The notes: a model not told the origin generated them from the letters alone. A DNA stretch of 64,000 bases from Skermanella pratensis (GCF_008843145.1 NZ_CP030265.1:2962001-3026000); one strand, 5' to 3'; counted from the first letter of the stretch, positions 15,520 to 25,763 are shown. Translations and numbers: made by a program.

Positions 15520-15556
15520 TATGACGGCAACCCCGGTGACAGCCAGATAAGACGCG

Positions 15557-16330
15557 ATGTCCAATATTCTGAGAGAGACGGTCCTTGAAGTCCACCACTG
15601 GACCGACAGCCTGTTCAGCCTGAAAACCACACGCGATCCCGGCTTCCGCTTCGACAGCGGCGAGTTTGCCATGATGGGCCTCGAAGTCGACGGGCGCCCA
15701 TTGCTGCGCGCCTACAGCGTGGTCAGCTCCCCCTACGAGGAACAGCTGGAGTTCCTGTCGATCAAGGTTCCCAACGGCCCCTTGACCAGCCGCCTGCAGC
15801 ACGTCAAGCCGGGCGACACCATCCTTATCAACCGGAAAGCCACCGGAACCCTGCTGCTGCACAATCTGCTGCCCGGCAAGACCCTGTGGCTGCTGTCCAC
15901 CGGCACCGGCCTGGCGCCCTTCCTGTCTATCGCCAAGGACCCGACCGTGTATGACCGGTTCGACCGGATCGTCCTCACCCACACCGTGCGCCACAAGGCG
16001 GAACTGGAGTGCGGGGAGAAAGCGTTGGAGATCCTTCGCGAGAACGAATACATCGGTGAACTCGCCGCCGAGAAGCTGGTCTATTATCCGACCGTGACGC
16101 GGGAGCCGTTCCGCAACGAAGGTCGGATCACCGACCTGATGCGATCCGGCAAGGTGTACCAGGACCTCGGCCTGACGCCGCTCGACCCCGCCGACGACCG
16201 CGTCATGATCTGCGGCAACCCGCACATGACCTCCGAGCTGACCCGGTACATGGAAGATCTGGGCTTCGAGATGGGCGCCAACAACAAGCCCGGCACCTTC
16301 GTCATCGAGAAGGCTTTCGCCCAGCGCTGA
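15557..16330 (+). CDS. fpr: Ferredoxin/flavodoxin--NADP+ reductase
   Basis: 257 residues, standard for the subclass I bacterial enzyme. It moves electrons between NADPH and ferredoxin or flavodoxin in the cytoplasm. The FAD-binding barrel carries RAYSVVSSPY (about 54-63). The NADP domain has LSTGTGLAPFLSI (~116-128), MICGNPHM (~217-224) and the C-terminal VIEKAFAQR typical of bacterial-type FPRs that stack an Ala/Phe-containing tail over FAD. In other bacteria it serves oxidative-stress response and nitrogen fixation. It is a single-gene unit ended by a strong hairpin. Confidence 0.96.
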   Translation: MSNILRETVLEVHHWTDSLFSLKTTRDPGFRFDSGEFAMMGLEVDGRPLLRAYSVVSSPYEEQLEFLSIKVPNGPLTSRLQHVKPGDTILINRKATGTLLLHNLLPGKTLWLLSTGTGLAPFLSIAKDPTVYDRFDRIVLTHTVRHKAELECGEKALEILRENEYIGELAAEKLVYYPTVTREPFRNEGRITDLMRSGKVYQDLGLTPLDPADDRVMICGNPHMTSELTRYMEDLGFEMGANNKPGTFVIEKAFAQR

Positions 16331-16364
16331 CCGCCCTGGGCGCGGGGCCTTTGGGTCCGGGCCT

Positions 16365-16404
16365 GGGATCGGACGGCGGCTACCGAGGTCCGCCGTCCGA
16401 TCCC
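16365..16404. terminator. Bidirectional hairpin terminator between fpr and sapC
   Basis: A 15-bp perfect inverted repeat (GGGATCGGACGGCGG at 16365-16379, CCGCCGTCCGATCCC at 16390-16404) with a 10-base loop lies between the convergent genes. Confidence 0.7.
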
Positions 16405-16411
16405 GAAACCG

Positions 16412-17188
16412 TCAGTATCCTGACGCCAGCGCCATGAGGCGCTGCCAGTTCAAGGATGACGCGATCTGGAGGTGGATCAGGCCGATCCAGCCCTTACGGC
16501 GGAAGTCCAGATACACATCGTCCGGCAGGGCGTCGAATTTTCCCGGGTTGATCCCCAGGAAACCGGTCAGGTTGAACATCTCTCCGCCGTTCATCTTGAT
16601 TTCCGCCTGATAGCGGTCCAGCAGGTCATGGCTCTTCAGAGCCTCCGCGAACTGCCGGGTGTCGGCGATCTGGTTCTGGTAGGCCCGGCAGAACTCCATG
16701 GCTTCCTGGCCGGCTTTCGAAAGCTCTCCGCCCGCTTCGAAGACCGCCGGACCGTCCGGGAATTCCGCCGCCTCGTCGATGCAGACGGTGAACTCGCCGT
16801 GCTTCTCGGTTTCCATCAGGACCAGCGGATAGCGCCTGACATAGGCGGGAACATAGGTATCCGCCCGCCAAGCCGGCCGGCCGTCCTGCTCGCGCAGGAA
16901 CAAGTTCTGCCGGTCGCGCAGCCCCAGCAGGACGATCGGCATGCAGACAGGGCCGTCCGTGAACAGGATCGGGTAGTCGCGCGCCGACAGGGGGAACTCC
17001 TCGATCATCACGGGCAGGCTGTTGGCCTCGGCCGCGAAGCCGAGATCGGACGACGCACGCAGGCGGGCTGATCCGTGGCGGTTCCGGTCGAGCGGAACGG
17101 GCCTGCGGTAGAAAAGAGGCAGTTTCGATTCCGAATCGGCTGCCGCTTCGGGGCTGCCGGAGTGTTGGACGGCGCTGCTGTCAGTCAC
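16412..17188 (-). CDS. SapC family protein
   Basis: 258 residues starting at a GTG (17186-17188). The protein shows the SapC pattern: LPLFYRRPVPLDRNRHGSAR near the start, then IEEFPLSARDYPILFTDG, LRDRQNLFL, YVPAYVRRYP and a LIHLQIASSLNWQRL end. Named after the S-layer-linked SapC of Campylobacter, the family is common in Gram-negative bacteria lacking S-layers, and its action is unresolved. It is the third gene of a unit (YchJ, 79-residue protein, SapC) and lies 17 bases after the second gene. Confidence 0.88.
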   Translation of the reverse strand: MTDSSAVQHSGSPEAAADSESKLPLFYRRPVPLDRNRHGSARLRASSDLGFAAEANSLPVMIEEFPLSARDYPILFTDGPVCMPIVLLGLRDRQNLFLREQDGRPAWRADTYVPAYVRRYPLVLMETEKHGEFTVCIDEAAEFPDGPAVFEAGGELSKAGQEAMEFCRAYQNQIADTRQFAEALKSHDLLDRYQAEIKMNGGEMFNLTGFLGINPGKFDALPDDVYLDFRRKGWIGLIHLQIASSLNWQRLMALASGY

Positions 17189-17205
17189 GCGTGGTGCTCC
17201 TGTGC

Positions 17206-17445
17206 TCAGGCTTCCAGAACGACCTCGACCTCCGGCATGTCGCTCAGCCGCTCGGCCAGCAGCGGCGTGCAGCTCACTTCCAGGATACCGAAGGCCGAAG
17301 AGGGGAGAACCCGGTCGAGTTCCCCCACAAGGCCATTGCCTGACAGAAACTCCTTAAGAATTTCCACGTTTACATCGCGCTCCTGGCGTCCGCGGGATCG
17401 TGCCGGCGCCGGCTGCGAGAAGTGGACCTTGTACCGCCTGAACAT
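17206..17445 (-). CDS. Conserved-looking 79-residue protein, function unknown
   Basis: 79 residues with no recognised family. The N-terminus is basic (MFRRYKVHFSQPAPARSRGR); the C-terminal half has a regular alternating pattern (FGILEVSCTPLLAERLSDMP and EVEVVLEA), suggesting a small alpha/beta fold such as a ferredoxin-like one. Its ATG directly follows the TAG of the ychJ-like gene with no gap, so translation is almost certainly coupled, and sapC follows 17 bases later. The tight placement argues that it is real. Confidence 0.7.
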   Translation of the reverse strand: MFRRYKVHFSQPAPARSRGRQERDVNVEILKEFLSGNGLVGELDRVLPSSAFGILEVSCTPLLAERLSDMPEVEVVLEA

Positions 17446-17931
<486 letters not shown>

Positions 17932-18072
17932 ATGTCGGTTCTCCCTGGTTCGGGGCATTGGTTTAGCGGAACCGATCCTCCGATGCCACGGGCAACAGGG
18001 CTGCAAACGGCGCGGTAGGCGCAACGGACCCGCCGGGCTATGATGCGCGCTTCATTTCCCGACCGGGGCCCT

Positions 18073-19047
18073 GTGGTGACCAAGACGATTTCCCAAGCGC
18101 ATCTGAGCAACGTGCTGCGCGACGCGACGATCCCCGAACTGCCAGGCCATTACCGGGGCAAGGTCCGCGACAACTACGACCTGCCCGACGGACGGCGCAT
18201 CATCATCGCCACCGACCGGCTGAGCGCGTTCGACCGCATCCTGACCGCCGTCCCGTTCAAGGGGGAGGCGCTGACCCAGATCGCCCGCTTCTGGTTCGAG
18301 CGGACGGCCGATGTCTGTCCCAACCACGTGATCGACTACCCCGATCCGAATGTCGTCGTATGCCGCCGGCTGGACATCATGCCCGTCGAGATCGTCGTCC
18401 GCGACTACCTCACCGGCACGACCAGCACGTCGATCTGGTCGATGTACAAAACGGGCCGGCGCGACATGTACGGCGTCCGTCTGCCGGACGGCATGTCCGA
18501 GCACCAGAAGCTGCCGGAAACCATCATCACCCCGACGACGAAGGCATTCGACGCCGGCCACGACGAGCCGCTGACGCCGGCGGAGATCACGGGGCGCGGG
18601 CTGCTGACCCAGGCGCAGTGGGACGAGGTGTCGGGCTTGGCGCTGGCGCTGTTCGACCGCGGACGCGAGATCGCGGCGCGGCAGGGTTTGATCCTGGTGG
18701 ACACCAAGTACGAGTTCGGGTTCGACGGCGACGGCAGGATCATCCTGGCGGACGAGATCCACACGCCCGACAGCAGCCGCTACTGGTTCGGCCAGAGCTA
18801 TGGGCGGCGGGTCGCGGCGGGCGAACGGCCGGAGAGTTTCGACAAGGACTTCGTCCGCACCTGGGTGACCGCGCGCTGCGATCCGTACAAGGATCCGATC
18901 CCCGAAATCCCGGACGATGTTGTGCTCCAGGCGGCGGCCCTCTATATCGACGTCTTCCAGCGGATCACCGGGCAGGATTTTCCCATCCCCGATGACCCGA
19001 CGCCGGTCCTGGAGCGGATCCGCGCCAACCTCGCGCGCTACTTCTGA
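18073..19047 (+). CDS. purC: Phosphoribosylaminoimidazole-succinocarboxamide synthase
   Basis: Joins CAIR to aspartate using ATP in purine synthesis. Signatures: [13 protein letters not shown] near the start (ATP-binding), [10 protein letters not shown], and [10 protein letters not shown] with the magnesium-binding [14 protein letters not shown]. About 324 residues from the GTG at 18073; an in-frame ATG at 18040 adds 11 residues, and neither has a good ribosome site. The length is that of the longer, yeast-like PurC branch rather than the ~240-residue E. coli form, which fits many alphaproteobacteria having both. It stands alone, divergent from the YchJ unit. Confidence 0.94.
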   Translation: MVTKTISQAHLSNVLRDATIPELPGHYRGKVRDNYDLPDGRRIIIATDRLSAFDRILTAVPFKGEALTQIARFWFERTADVCPNHVIDYPDPNVVVCRRLDIMPVEIVVRDYLTGTTSTSIWSMYKTGRRDMYGVRLPDGMSEHQKLPETIITPTTKAFDAGHDEPLTPAEITGRGLLTQAQWDEVSGLALALFDRGREIAARQGLILVDTKYEFGFDGDGRIILADEIHTPDSSRYWFGQSYGRRVAAGERPESFDKDFVRTWVTARCDPYKDPIPEIPDDVVLQAAALYIDVFQRITGQDFPIPDDPTPVLERIRANLARYF

Positions 19048-19093
19048 CGCTTCCGCCGGCGGGCTCCCTCCCCGTCACCCCAGGGTTTGACCG

Positions 19094-20398
19094 TTGACCT
19101 ACGTCGGCATCGATTTCGGCACCACCAACAGCGCGGTCGCCGTGGCGGAGGCGTCCGGCCCGTCGCGGCTGGTGCCGCTGGCGGCAGCCGGCCGGACGTT
19201 CGACACCTTCCGCTCGGTCCTGTTCTTCGAGAAGCAGGAGGATCGGCTGGGATCCACGCTGGTCCACTGGGCGGGGCCCGAAGCTATCGACGCCTATCTT
19301 GAAAGCGACGGCGAGGGCCGGTTCGTCCAGTCGGTGAAATCCTACCTGGCCGCGAAGGACTTCACAGGCACGAGCATCCTGGGCAAGCAGTTCGGCATCG
19401 AGCCGCTTGTATCGCTGATCCTGAAGGACCTGAAGTCGAAGGCCGAAGCCTCGGCCGGTCCCCTGCCCGCAACCGTCGTCGTCGGGCGGCCGGCGCATTT
19501 CGTGGGCGAGGCGGGCGAGGATGCCGAGGCGCTTGCGCTGGACCGGCTGCGCGATGCCTTCGCCCGGGCCGGCATGACCGACATCAGGTTCGAACTGGAG
19601 CCGGTCGCCGCCGCGTATCATTATGAGAGCGGTCTGGAACGCGACGAGACCGTGCTGATCGCCGATTTCGGCGGCGGCACGAGCGATTTCTGTTTGCTGC
19701 GGGTCGGTCCCAAGGCCCGTGCCCGGGCGGAGGCCGGGGACGACCGGGCCGGCGACATCCTGGGTGTGGGCGGCGTCGGCATCGCCGGGGACAGCTTCGA
19801 CAGCCGGATCGTCGAGCACTGCGTGACGCCGCACCTGGGCAGGGGAACCCGCTACCGGGCCATGGACGGGCAGATGTTGCCGATGCCGGTATGGCCCTTC
19901 GAATACATGCGCCGCTGGCACCTGCTGTCGTTCCTGAACACCGGCCAGACCCGGCGGATGCTCGCCGATATCCTGCGCACCGCGGAGGAACCGGAGCGGG
20001 TGCGCGCCCTGATCACCATGATCGAGGAAGGCCTTGGCTTCCATCTGCATCGCGCGGTGGAGCAGGCCAAGGTGGCGCTGTCGGCTGAGCCCCAGACCCT
20101 GTTCAGGTTCGCCCTGCCCGGCACGGTCGTCGAAACGCCGATCCGCCGCGACGAGTTCGAGGAGTGGATCAAACCGGAGACGGAAGCCATCGCCGCCTGC
20201 GTCGATGACCTGATGGCGCGTAGCGGCGTCGGTGCGGCGGGGGTCGACCGGGTGTTCCTGACCGGCGGGTCTTCGTTCATCCCGGTGATCCGCAGGCTGT
20301 TCGCCGACCGGTTCGGCGAGGGCAAGCTGAAGACGGGCGGCGAACTGACCTCGGTGGCGAGCGGCCTCGCGCTCGCCGCCCGCAACGCCTCCCGGTGA
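19094..20398 (+). CDS. Hsp70-family ATPase without substrate-binding domain (YegD-like)
   Basis: 434 residues starting at TTG 19094. Actin/Hsp70 ATPase motifs: phosphate loop 1 GIDFGTTNSAVAVA (residues 5-18), TVVVGRPAHF, phosphate loop 2 LIADFGGGTSDF at ~193-204, and the adenosine motif FLTGGSSFIPVIRRLF near the end. DnaK is about 640 residues; here the substrate-binding part is missing, as in E. coli YegD. Such proteins are probably ATP-driven switches with an unknown partner. It follows purC on the same strand by 46 bases. Confidence 0.9.
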   Translation: MTYVGIDFGTTNSAVAVAEASGPSRLVPLAAAGRTFDTFRSVLFFEKQEDRLGSTLVHWAGPEAIDAYLESDGEGRFVQSVKSYLAAKDFTGTSILGKQFGIEPLVSLILKDLKSKAEASAGPLPATVVVGRPAHFVGEAGEDAEALALDRLRDAFARAGMTDIRFELEPVAAAYHYESGLERDETVLIADFGGGTSDFCLLRVGPKARARAEAGDDRAGDILGVGGVGIAGDSFDSRIVEHCVTPHLGRGTRYRAMDGQMLPMPVWPFEYMRRWHLLSFLNTGQTRRMLADILRTAEEPERVRALITMIEEGLGFHLHRAVEQAKVALSAEPQTLFRFALPGTVVETPIRRDEFEEWIKPETEAIAACVDDLMARSGVGAAGVDRVFLTGGSSFIPVIRRLFADRFGEGKLKTGGELTSVASGLALAARNASR

Positions 20399-20422
20399 GC
20401 CTACCGCTGAGAGGAACTCCGC

Positions 20423-21274
20423 TCAGGAAGCCCAGTTCTGCTTGAAGTCGCCGAACAGCGTCAGGCCGCCGCAGGCGTAGATGGTCTGGCCGGTGATGTA
20501 GGACGCCTCGTCCGACGCGAGAAACGCGAAGACCGACGCCATTTCCTCCGGCGAGCCGGCTCGGCCCATGGGGATGTGGGACTCCACGTTGTCTCGGGCC
20601 TCCTCGTCGTTGCGCCAGGCATTGTTGATGTCGGTCAGGATGGCGCCCGGAGCCACCGCGTTGACCCGGATGCCGCGGTCGGCATATTCGAGCGCCAGGG
20701 TCCGGGTCATGTTGCCCATGCCTCCCTTGGAGATCGAATAGGCGATGAAGCCCGGCTTGGGGACCAGCTGGTGGACGCTGGAGCAGTTCACGATGGTCCC
20801 GCCGCCCGGCCGGGACAGGAAGTGCCTGATCGCCGCCTGGGAGCACACCAGGGCACCGGTCAGATTGATGCTCAGGATCCTGTGGAACTCTTCCATGGTA
20901 TAATCGTGGCTTTCGGCCTCCGACTGGACGCCGGCATTGTTCACCAGGATGTCGAGGCGGCCCCAGTCGGCAACGACGTCGTCCACCATCGCCACAGCCG
21001 CGCGTCCGTCGCCGACATCGGCCTGGATGATCCTGTGGCGGTCGGCGGCCTCCCGGAAACCGGCCTGAATGGAAGCGTCGCGTGCGCGCTCCAGCGTCTC
21101 GTTGGCCGCATCCTCCGATCCGGCGTAATTGATCGCCACGGCGGCGCCCTCTTCGGCATAGCGGACAGCGACGGCGCTGCCGATGCCCCGCGATGCTCCG
21201 GTGACGAGGGTATGGCGCCCCCGGAGCCGGGGAGCGGTCGCCCGTTGGGGCTGCGGCGTTGAAGTGTCTGACAT
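20423..21274 (-). CDS. SDR-family oxidoreductase (glucose 1-dehydrogenase-like)
   Basis: 283 residues from the ATG at 21272-21274; an ATG at 21331 in frame would add 19. Rossmann motif TGASRGIGSAVAV, NNAGVQ, catalytic Tyr-x3-Lys in AYSISKGG, and the long YITGQTIYACGGLTLF end are typical of the classical SDRs annotated as glucose 1-dehydrogenase or 3-oxoacyl reductase. The substrate cannot be named. It converges on the Hsp70-like gene with 24 bases between, and diverges from a GNAT gene. Confidence 0.88.
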   Translation of the reverse strand: MSDTSTPQPQRATAPRLRGRHTLVTGASRGIGSAVAVRYAEEGAAVAINYAGSEDAANETLERARDASIQAGFREAADRHRIIQADVGDGRAAVAMVDDVVADWGRLDILVNNAGVQSEAESHDYTMEEFHRILSINLTGALVCSQAAIRHFLSRPGGGTIVNCSSVHQLVPKPGFIAYSISKGGMGNMTRTLALEYADRGIRVNAVAPGAILTDINNAWRNDEEARDNVESHIPMGRAGSPEEMASVFAFLASDEASYITGQTIYACGGLTLFGDFKQNWAS

Positions 21275-21395
21275 GTAACTTGCTACCTCTCGATCCTGTC
21301 GGGTGCTGGTCGACGGGATAACGTTTGCCATAACGGTTTTGTCTCCGGCCGGCCTTTGCGGATAGTCTCACCCCGGGGCGACGACATGGACGGAG

Positions 21396-22154
21396 ATGGG
21401 AATGGACGACGGGGAGTCCGCGGTGCGCGGTATCGAGGAAAGAGCCTTCAACGCGTGGCCGTCGCTCGCATCCGTCCAGTGCGACGGCTGGCTGTTCCGC
21501 TTCTCCCAAGGATTGACCAAGCGGGCCAACTCCGTCAACGCGCTGCAGCCCGCCGGTCCGTTCCGCGACACGTTGGGCCTGGCCGAGGACCTGTACCCGC
21601 GGCAGCGTCTGCCTGTGATCTTCCGGCTGTCGCCCCTGGCCGGGAACGAACCGGACGATATCCTCCACCGTGTCGGGTACCGGCGGACAGACGAGACACT
21701 GGTCATGACGGCGGCACTGGGCGACAGGATGCCTTTGGATCCGGAAGTGGTGATCACCGCGTCCCCCGACATGTCCTGGAGCGAGGGTTTCGCCGCGGCC
21801 ATCGGCATCAGCCCAACCATGAGAGAGATCCACGACCGCATGCTCGGTTCCATCCTGCTGCCAGCCGCCTTCGCCACCGTTCTCGACGGCGGGCGGGCGG
21901 CAGGCTATGGCTTGGCGGTAGCCGAACGCGGCATGGTCGGTCTTTTCGACATCGTGACCGTGCCCGAGTTTCGACGCCGCGGAAGCGCCCGGCGGATGGT
22001 CGAAGCCCTTCTTGCCTGGGGCGCCGCACGGAACGCCGAACGCGCCTATCTCCAGGTCGTCTCGTCCAACGAACGGGCGCTCAATCTCTACGAGGCGGCC
22101 GGCTTCCGGGAGGCCTACCGGTACCATTACCGGGTCAGGCCCTCCGGAACCTAG
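21396..22154 (+). CDS. GNAT family N-acetyltransferase (two-lobed)
   Basis: 252 residues. The C-terminal half holds a typical GNAT acetyl-CoA site: DIVTVPEFRRRGSARRMVEA (the R/Q-x-x-G-x-G/A loop), then AYLQVVSSNERALNLYEAAG with a catalytic-type Tyr in YEAAGFREAYRYHY. The N-terminal half (~1-120; LASVQCDGWLFRFSQGLTKR) is a degenerate second lobe, an arrangement seen in many annotated GNATs with unknown small-molecule acceptors. No operon partner. Confidence 0.87.
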   Translation: MGMDDGESAVRGIEERAFNAWPSLASVQCDGWLFRFSQGLTKRANSVNALQPAGPFRDTLGLAEDLYPRQRLPVIFRLSPLAGNEPDDILHRVGYRRTDETLVMTAALGDRMPLDPEVVITASPDMSWSEGFAAAIGISPTMREIHDRMLGSILLPAAFATVLDGGRAAGYGLAVAERGMVGLFDIVTVPEFRRRGSARRMVEALLAWGAARNAERAYLQVVSSNERALNLYEAAGFREAYRYHYRVRPSGT

Positions 22155-22163
22155 TTGCTCGGC

Positions 22164-22328
22164 ACAGTGGTTTTGATTGATCTATCGTAGGTCGGCCTCG
22201 GCCGAAGGCCGACGCCGACAGCGTGGCCGGAGCGTTGACGCAGGGTGTCGGCGTTCGCCCTGACGGGCGAAGGCCGACCTACGCCATTACGGCACTCCGC
22301 TCCGCCGAACGTCATCAAAAACACTGTG
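22164..22328. repeat. Small nested inverted-repeat element (MITE/REP-like)
   Basis: A 165-base non-coding block bounded by CACAGTGGTTTTGAT (22164-22178) and its near-complement ATCAAAAACACTGTG (22314-22328). Inside are further arms: CGTAGGTCGGCCT at 22187-22199 matches AGGCCGACCTACG at 22271-22283, and the right arm contains a perfect hairpin TTCGCCC-TGAC-GGGCGAA. The layout suggests a palindromic intergenic repeat mobilised by a transposase elsewhere. Only one copy is seen in this window. Confidence 0.55.
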
Positions 22329-22331
22329 CGA

Positions 22332-22345
22332 GACCACTAGTGGTC
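22332..22345. repeat. 14-base perfect palindrome
   Basis: GACCACTAGTGGTC sits 3 bases after the inverted-repeat element and 37 bases before the aldo/keto reductase stop. It may be part of the element's end or a regulatory site. Confidence 0.45.
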
Positions 22346-22355
22346 TGACCCCGAT

Positions 22356-22375
22356 GTTCCGGCTCCGGCCGGAAC
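22356..22375 (-). terminator. Hairpin after the aldo/keto reductase gene
   Basis: GTTCCGG / CCGGAAC with a 6-base loop lies just downstream (minus strand) of the reductase stop. No T-run, so weak. Confidence 0.35.
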
Positions 22376-22382
22376 GGCAGGA

Positions 22383-23219
22383 TCAGAGCATCTCGAGCGA
22401 CCGTGGTCCGGTCGGCGGCGGGAAGGCCCGGTCGAGGGCCGCTAGATCCTCTTCGCTCAGAACCAGGTCTGCCGCGGCGCGATTGACCTTCACATGGTCC
22501 GGATCGCTGGCCTTCGGGATGGCGACGATGCCTTCGTGCCGAAGCACCCAGGCCAGCGCCACCTGGAACATGCTGGCGCCGAGGCGATCCGCGATAGCCC
22601 GCAGGGCGCCCTTGGCCGGGATCCGCCCCTGTTCGATGGGGCTGTAGGCCATGACCGGGATGGACTGCTCCGCGCACCAGGGAAGCAGATCCCATTCGAT
22701 GCCCCTACGCGTGAGATTGTAGAGGACCTGGTTGGCGGCGCATGCTTCGCCGCCGGGCACTTCCAACAATTCGGCCATGTCGTCGGGGTCCAGGTTGCTG
22801 ACGCCCCAGGCGCGGATCTTGCCCTGCTCCTTCAGACGCTCGAACGTTTCGACCGTCTCGGCCAGCGGTATGCCGCCGCGCCAATGCAGCAGGTAAAGCT
22901 CCATGCGATCGGTGCCGAGGCGTTTAAGACTGCGCTCGCACGCCTCGACCGCGCTGCGCCGGCCGGCATTGTGGGGATAGACCTTGCTGACCAGGAAACA
23001 GTCGTCCCGGCGCCCTGCCATCGCCTCGCCGACGACCTCCTCGGCCCCGCCGTCGCCATACATCTCCGCCGTGTCGATCAGACTCATGCCAAGATCCAGG
23101 CCCAGCTGAAGCGAACGGACTTCGCGGTCACGCTGGCGCCGGTCCTCGCCCATCCCCCAGGTGCCTTGCCCCAAGATCGGCACCGGCATCGACGCCAGGG
23201 GAATGGAACGGATCGGCAT
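22383..23219 (-). CDS. Aldo/keto reductase
   Basis: 278 residues, a single (beta/alpha)8 barrel. The catalytic set is visible: Asp in [15 protein letters not shown] (Asp and Tyr), Lys in [10 protein letters not shown] and His in LYLLHWRGG; the NADP-binding end is [15 protein letters not shown]. It reduces small aldehydes or ketones with NADPH in the cytoplasm; the substrate is unknown. It resembles E. coli YeaE/2,5-diketogluconate reductase types. A single gene, divergent from the chemoreceptor across a 306-base gap. Confidence 0.92.
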   Translation of the reverse strand: MPIRSIPLASMPVPILGQGTWGMGEDRRQRDREVRSLQLGLDLGMSLIDTAEMYGDGGAEEVVGEAMAGRRDDCFLVSKVYPHNAGRRSAVEACERSLKRLGTDRMELYLLHWRGGIPLAETVETFERLKEQGKIRAWGVSNLDPDDMAELLEVPGGEACAANQVLYNLTRRGIEWDLLPWCAEQSIPVMAYSPIEQGRIPAKGALRAIADRLGASMFQVALAWVLRHEGIVAIPKASDPDHVKVNRAAADLVLSEEDLAALDRAFPPPTGPRSLEML

Positions 23220-23525
23220 ATCGGTCTCCTTCGTCGGTCATCATGTCGCTTGTCAGGCAACGAACGCAGGACTTGCGGTTCCGGTTGCCTGACCGGCCGA
23301 CTGCACCGGTCCGTGCCATGGCCGGCAACAAAATTAGATTTCATGAGCAATGAAATCACAAGGATTTCGTGAATAGATCGGCGCACCTTGTTTTCCAGCC
23401 GGACAATTAGCCTGCAGGATAGTCCCAGCTGCCTATGTAGGAAATATGCCTCATAACATCTTCATTTAACTGCGCGTTCATGGTAACTCTTTCGAGAGAT
23501 TAACCCACGGTTGTTGGAGTGTCTG
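23220..23525. other. Intergenic region, promoters presumed
   Basis: 306 bases between divergent genes, AT-richer at 23330-23500. No gene, repeat or recognised promoter motif was found. Confidence 0.4.
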
Positions 23526-25763
23526 ATGTTCCGTTCCCTTGGCATCGCCCAACGGTTGGCGATCGCGGCGCTGTTGTTCCTGGCTCCGGTGGGCTTCGTA
23601 CTGACGGCGCTTATCGGCAATCAGAACACGACGATCCGGTTCAGCGAAAAGGAACTTACCGGAACGTTCCAGCTGAGGCAGGTCGCAGCGGTTCACAGGG
23701 ACTTGGCCCTTGCGAACCTCCGGGACGACAAGCCGGCAAGCGGCGGCGTCGCGGTCCTGGAGTCGGCCGAGCGGAGCTTCGGCGAGGGAATGGAAAGCGC
23801 CGAGCTGACCAGCAAGGCCGCGGCGGCGGTGGGATCGGCTGCGGCGAGCGGAACAGGCCTCGACGAGGCGCGGGCGGCATTGAGGGCATTGACCGCCCGG
23901 GTCGGCGACAAGAGCAACCTGATTCTCGACCCGGATCTCGACTCCTTCTACGTCATGGACATCATGCTGGTGAAGCTGCCCGAGGCGCTCGACCGGATCG
24001 TCGCCATGGTGACCCTGGCCCGACGGACTTTCGCCGACGGCACGCTGGACCCGGAGGAGCGGGTCGCCTTCTACGTCGAGCTTGGCGGGCTGAAGACAGT
24101 GGCCGACGGCATCGACTCATCGCTCGCGTCGGCCTACAGCGGCAGCGCCGACGGGTCGGTCAAGGCCGCCCTTGACGGGCCGGCACGCGCCCTGATCGGC
24201 GATATGACGGCCCTGCTGGCCTCGATCGAGCGCGGCACGCCGGACCCGGCGACGGTGGAGTCCCTGGTCGCCAAGTGGGGCAACTTCTACCAGGCCGTTT
24301 CCTCCGACCTGGAACGGCTGCTGGAGACCCGCATCGGCGGGTTCCGCTCGTCGCAGTTCTGGACCCTGCTGATCACGGCGCTCCTGTTCGGAGGGGCGGC
24401 GCTTGCCGTTCTCCTGGTGGTCCGGCGCGGCGTCCTGGTGCCGCTGCTCGGCCTTACGCAGGCGATGCAGCGGCTCGCCGAGGGCGACCTGGACTGCGCC
24501 GTTCCCGGCATCGGCAGGAGCGACGAGGTCGGCGCCATGGCCTCCGCCACGGCGGTGTTCCGCGATGCGGCGCGCCGCAACCGGGAGCTGGAAGCAGAGC
24601 AGGCACGGCAGCAGGCGAACCGGGCGCGCCGCCAGGATGCACTGGAAGCCCTGACCCATGACTTCCAGGCAGCCATCTCCGGCCAGTTGCGGGCGGTGGC
24701 TGCCGCCGCCACCCAGCTCCAGGCGACCGCGGGATCTCTGAATGCCGAGGCGGAGCGGGCATCGGAGCAGGCCGTGCAGGCAGCGGAAAGCGCGGATGCC
24801 GCGGCGCGCAACGCCGAGCTGGTTTCGTCCGCGGCGGAGGAACTGGCCGGCGCAAGCGGCGAGATCGGCGTGCAGGTCGAACGCACGACCCTGACGACCC
24901 GGGCGGCGGTCGAACAGGCCGGCCGCGCCGAATCCGTCACCCGGGAATTGACGAACGTAGCGGCCGGCGTTACCCAGATCGTCCAGTTCATCCAGGACAT
25001 CGCGTCGCAGACCAATCTCCTGGCGCTCAACGCGACGATTGAGGCGGCCCGCGCGGGCGAGGCAGGCAAAGGGTTTGCCGTCGTCGCGGGCGAGGTCAAG
25101 AACCTGGCGACCCAGACTTCCAAGGCGACCGAGGAAGTAACCGCCAAGGTGAACGCGGTGGTCGATTCGGCCAACGGCGTTGCCAGCCTGATCGGCGAGA
25201 TTTCCCGGACGATCGGCGCCATCGACGAAAGCTCCGGCATGATCGCCGCCGCGGTGACCCAGCAGGACGCCTCGACGTCCGAGATCAGCCGCAACGTCAA
25301 GGAAGCTGCGGACAAGAGCATGCATGCCTCCGGCAACATCGGCATGGTCAAGGACACGACCGACTTCACCAAGGCCGCGGCGATGGAGCTTCTTTCGGCC
25401 GCGTCCGATTTGTCGATCCAGGCCGAGACGCTGCGCGGCGAAGTCGACCAGTTCCTGTCGGCCATGAGCAGCGCCGGGGAACGCCGCACCTTCGAGCGGC
25501 GGCCTCACGACGCCCCGATCACGGTCATCGTCGGCAACCAGTCGATCTCCGGCCGGATGATCGACATTTCCAGCGGCGGCGCCGCGGTTCGGGTCCATGG
25601 AAGCTGGCCGATCGGCACGGCGTTGACTCTGGTCTTCGCCGGACATCGGATCGCCGGACGCGTCGTGGAGGAACATGACGGAGCCGTCCGCATCCAGTTC
25701 CGGTTCGACATGGAGACCAGGTCGCTGGTGGAACGCCTGTTCGAAAAGGAACTGGCCGCCTGA
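23526..25763 (+). CDS. Methyl-accepting chemotaxis protein with C-terminal PilZ domain
   Basis: 745 residues from the ATG at 23526. Order: membrane helix (~9-30), periplasmic helical ligand domain (~35-270), second membrane helix (~279-298), HAMP (~299-350), and the signalling coiled coil with the invariant hairpin [20 protein letters not shown] (~490-510). Added at the end, residues ~650-740, is a PilZ domain with the cyclic-di-GMP motifs [10 protein letters not shown] (R-x3-R) and DISSGGA (D/N-x-S-x2-G). In Azospirillum, receptors with PilZ tails (Tlp1, Aer) adjust chemotaxis and aerotaxis to c-di-GMP level, so the same is likely here. Ligand unknown. No che genes nearby. Confidence 0.93.
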   Translation: MFRSLGIAQRLAIAALLFLAPVGFVLTALIGNQNTTIRFSEKELTGTFQLRQVAAVHRDLALANLRDDKPASGGVAVLESAERSFGEGMESAELTSKAAAAVGSAAASGTGLDEARAALRALTARVGDKSNLILDPDLDSFYVMDIMLVKLPEALDRIVAMVTLARRTFADGTLDPEERVAFYVELGGLKTVADGIDSSLASAYSGSADGSVKAALDGPARALIGDMTALLASIERGTPDPATVESLVAKWGNFYQAVSSDLERLLETRIGGFRSSQFWTLLITALLFGGAALAVLLVVRRGVLVPLLGLTQAMQRLAEGDLDCAVPGIGRSDEVGAMASATAVFRDAARRNRELEAEQARQQANRARRQDALEALTHDFQAAISGQLRAVAAAATQLQATAGSLNAEAERASEQAVQAAESADAAARNAELVSSAAEELAGASGEIGVQVERTTLTTRAAVEQAGRAESVTRELTNVAAGVTQIVQFIQDIASQTNLLALNATIEAARAGEAGKGFAVVAGEVKNLATQTSKATEEVTAKVNAVVDSANGVASLIGEISRTIGAIDESSGMIAAAVTQQDASTSEISRNVKEAADKSMHASGNIGMVKDTTDFTKAAAMELLSAASDLSIQAETLRGEVDQFLSAMSSAGERRTFERRPHDAPITVIVGNQSISGRMIDISSGGAAVRVHGSWPIGTALTLVFAGHRIAGRVVEEHDGAVRIQFRFDMETRSLVERLFEKELAA

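Noticed and set aside
16365-16404. Strong inverted repeat considered as an insertion-sequence end
   Set aside because: It lies exactly between two convergent stops with no transposase and no second copy, so a terminator is the simpler reading.
20277-22127. 616-codon open frame on the minus strand across the Hsp70, SDR and GNAT genes
   Set aside because: It reads through three well-supported genes in the wrong frame; low-complexity product.
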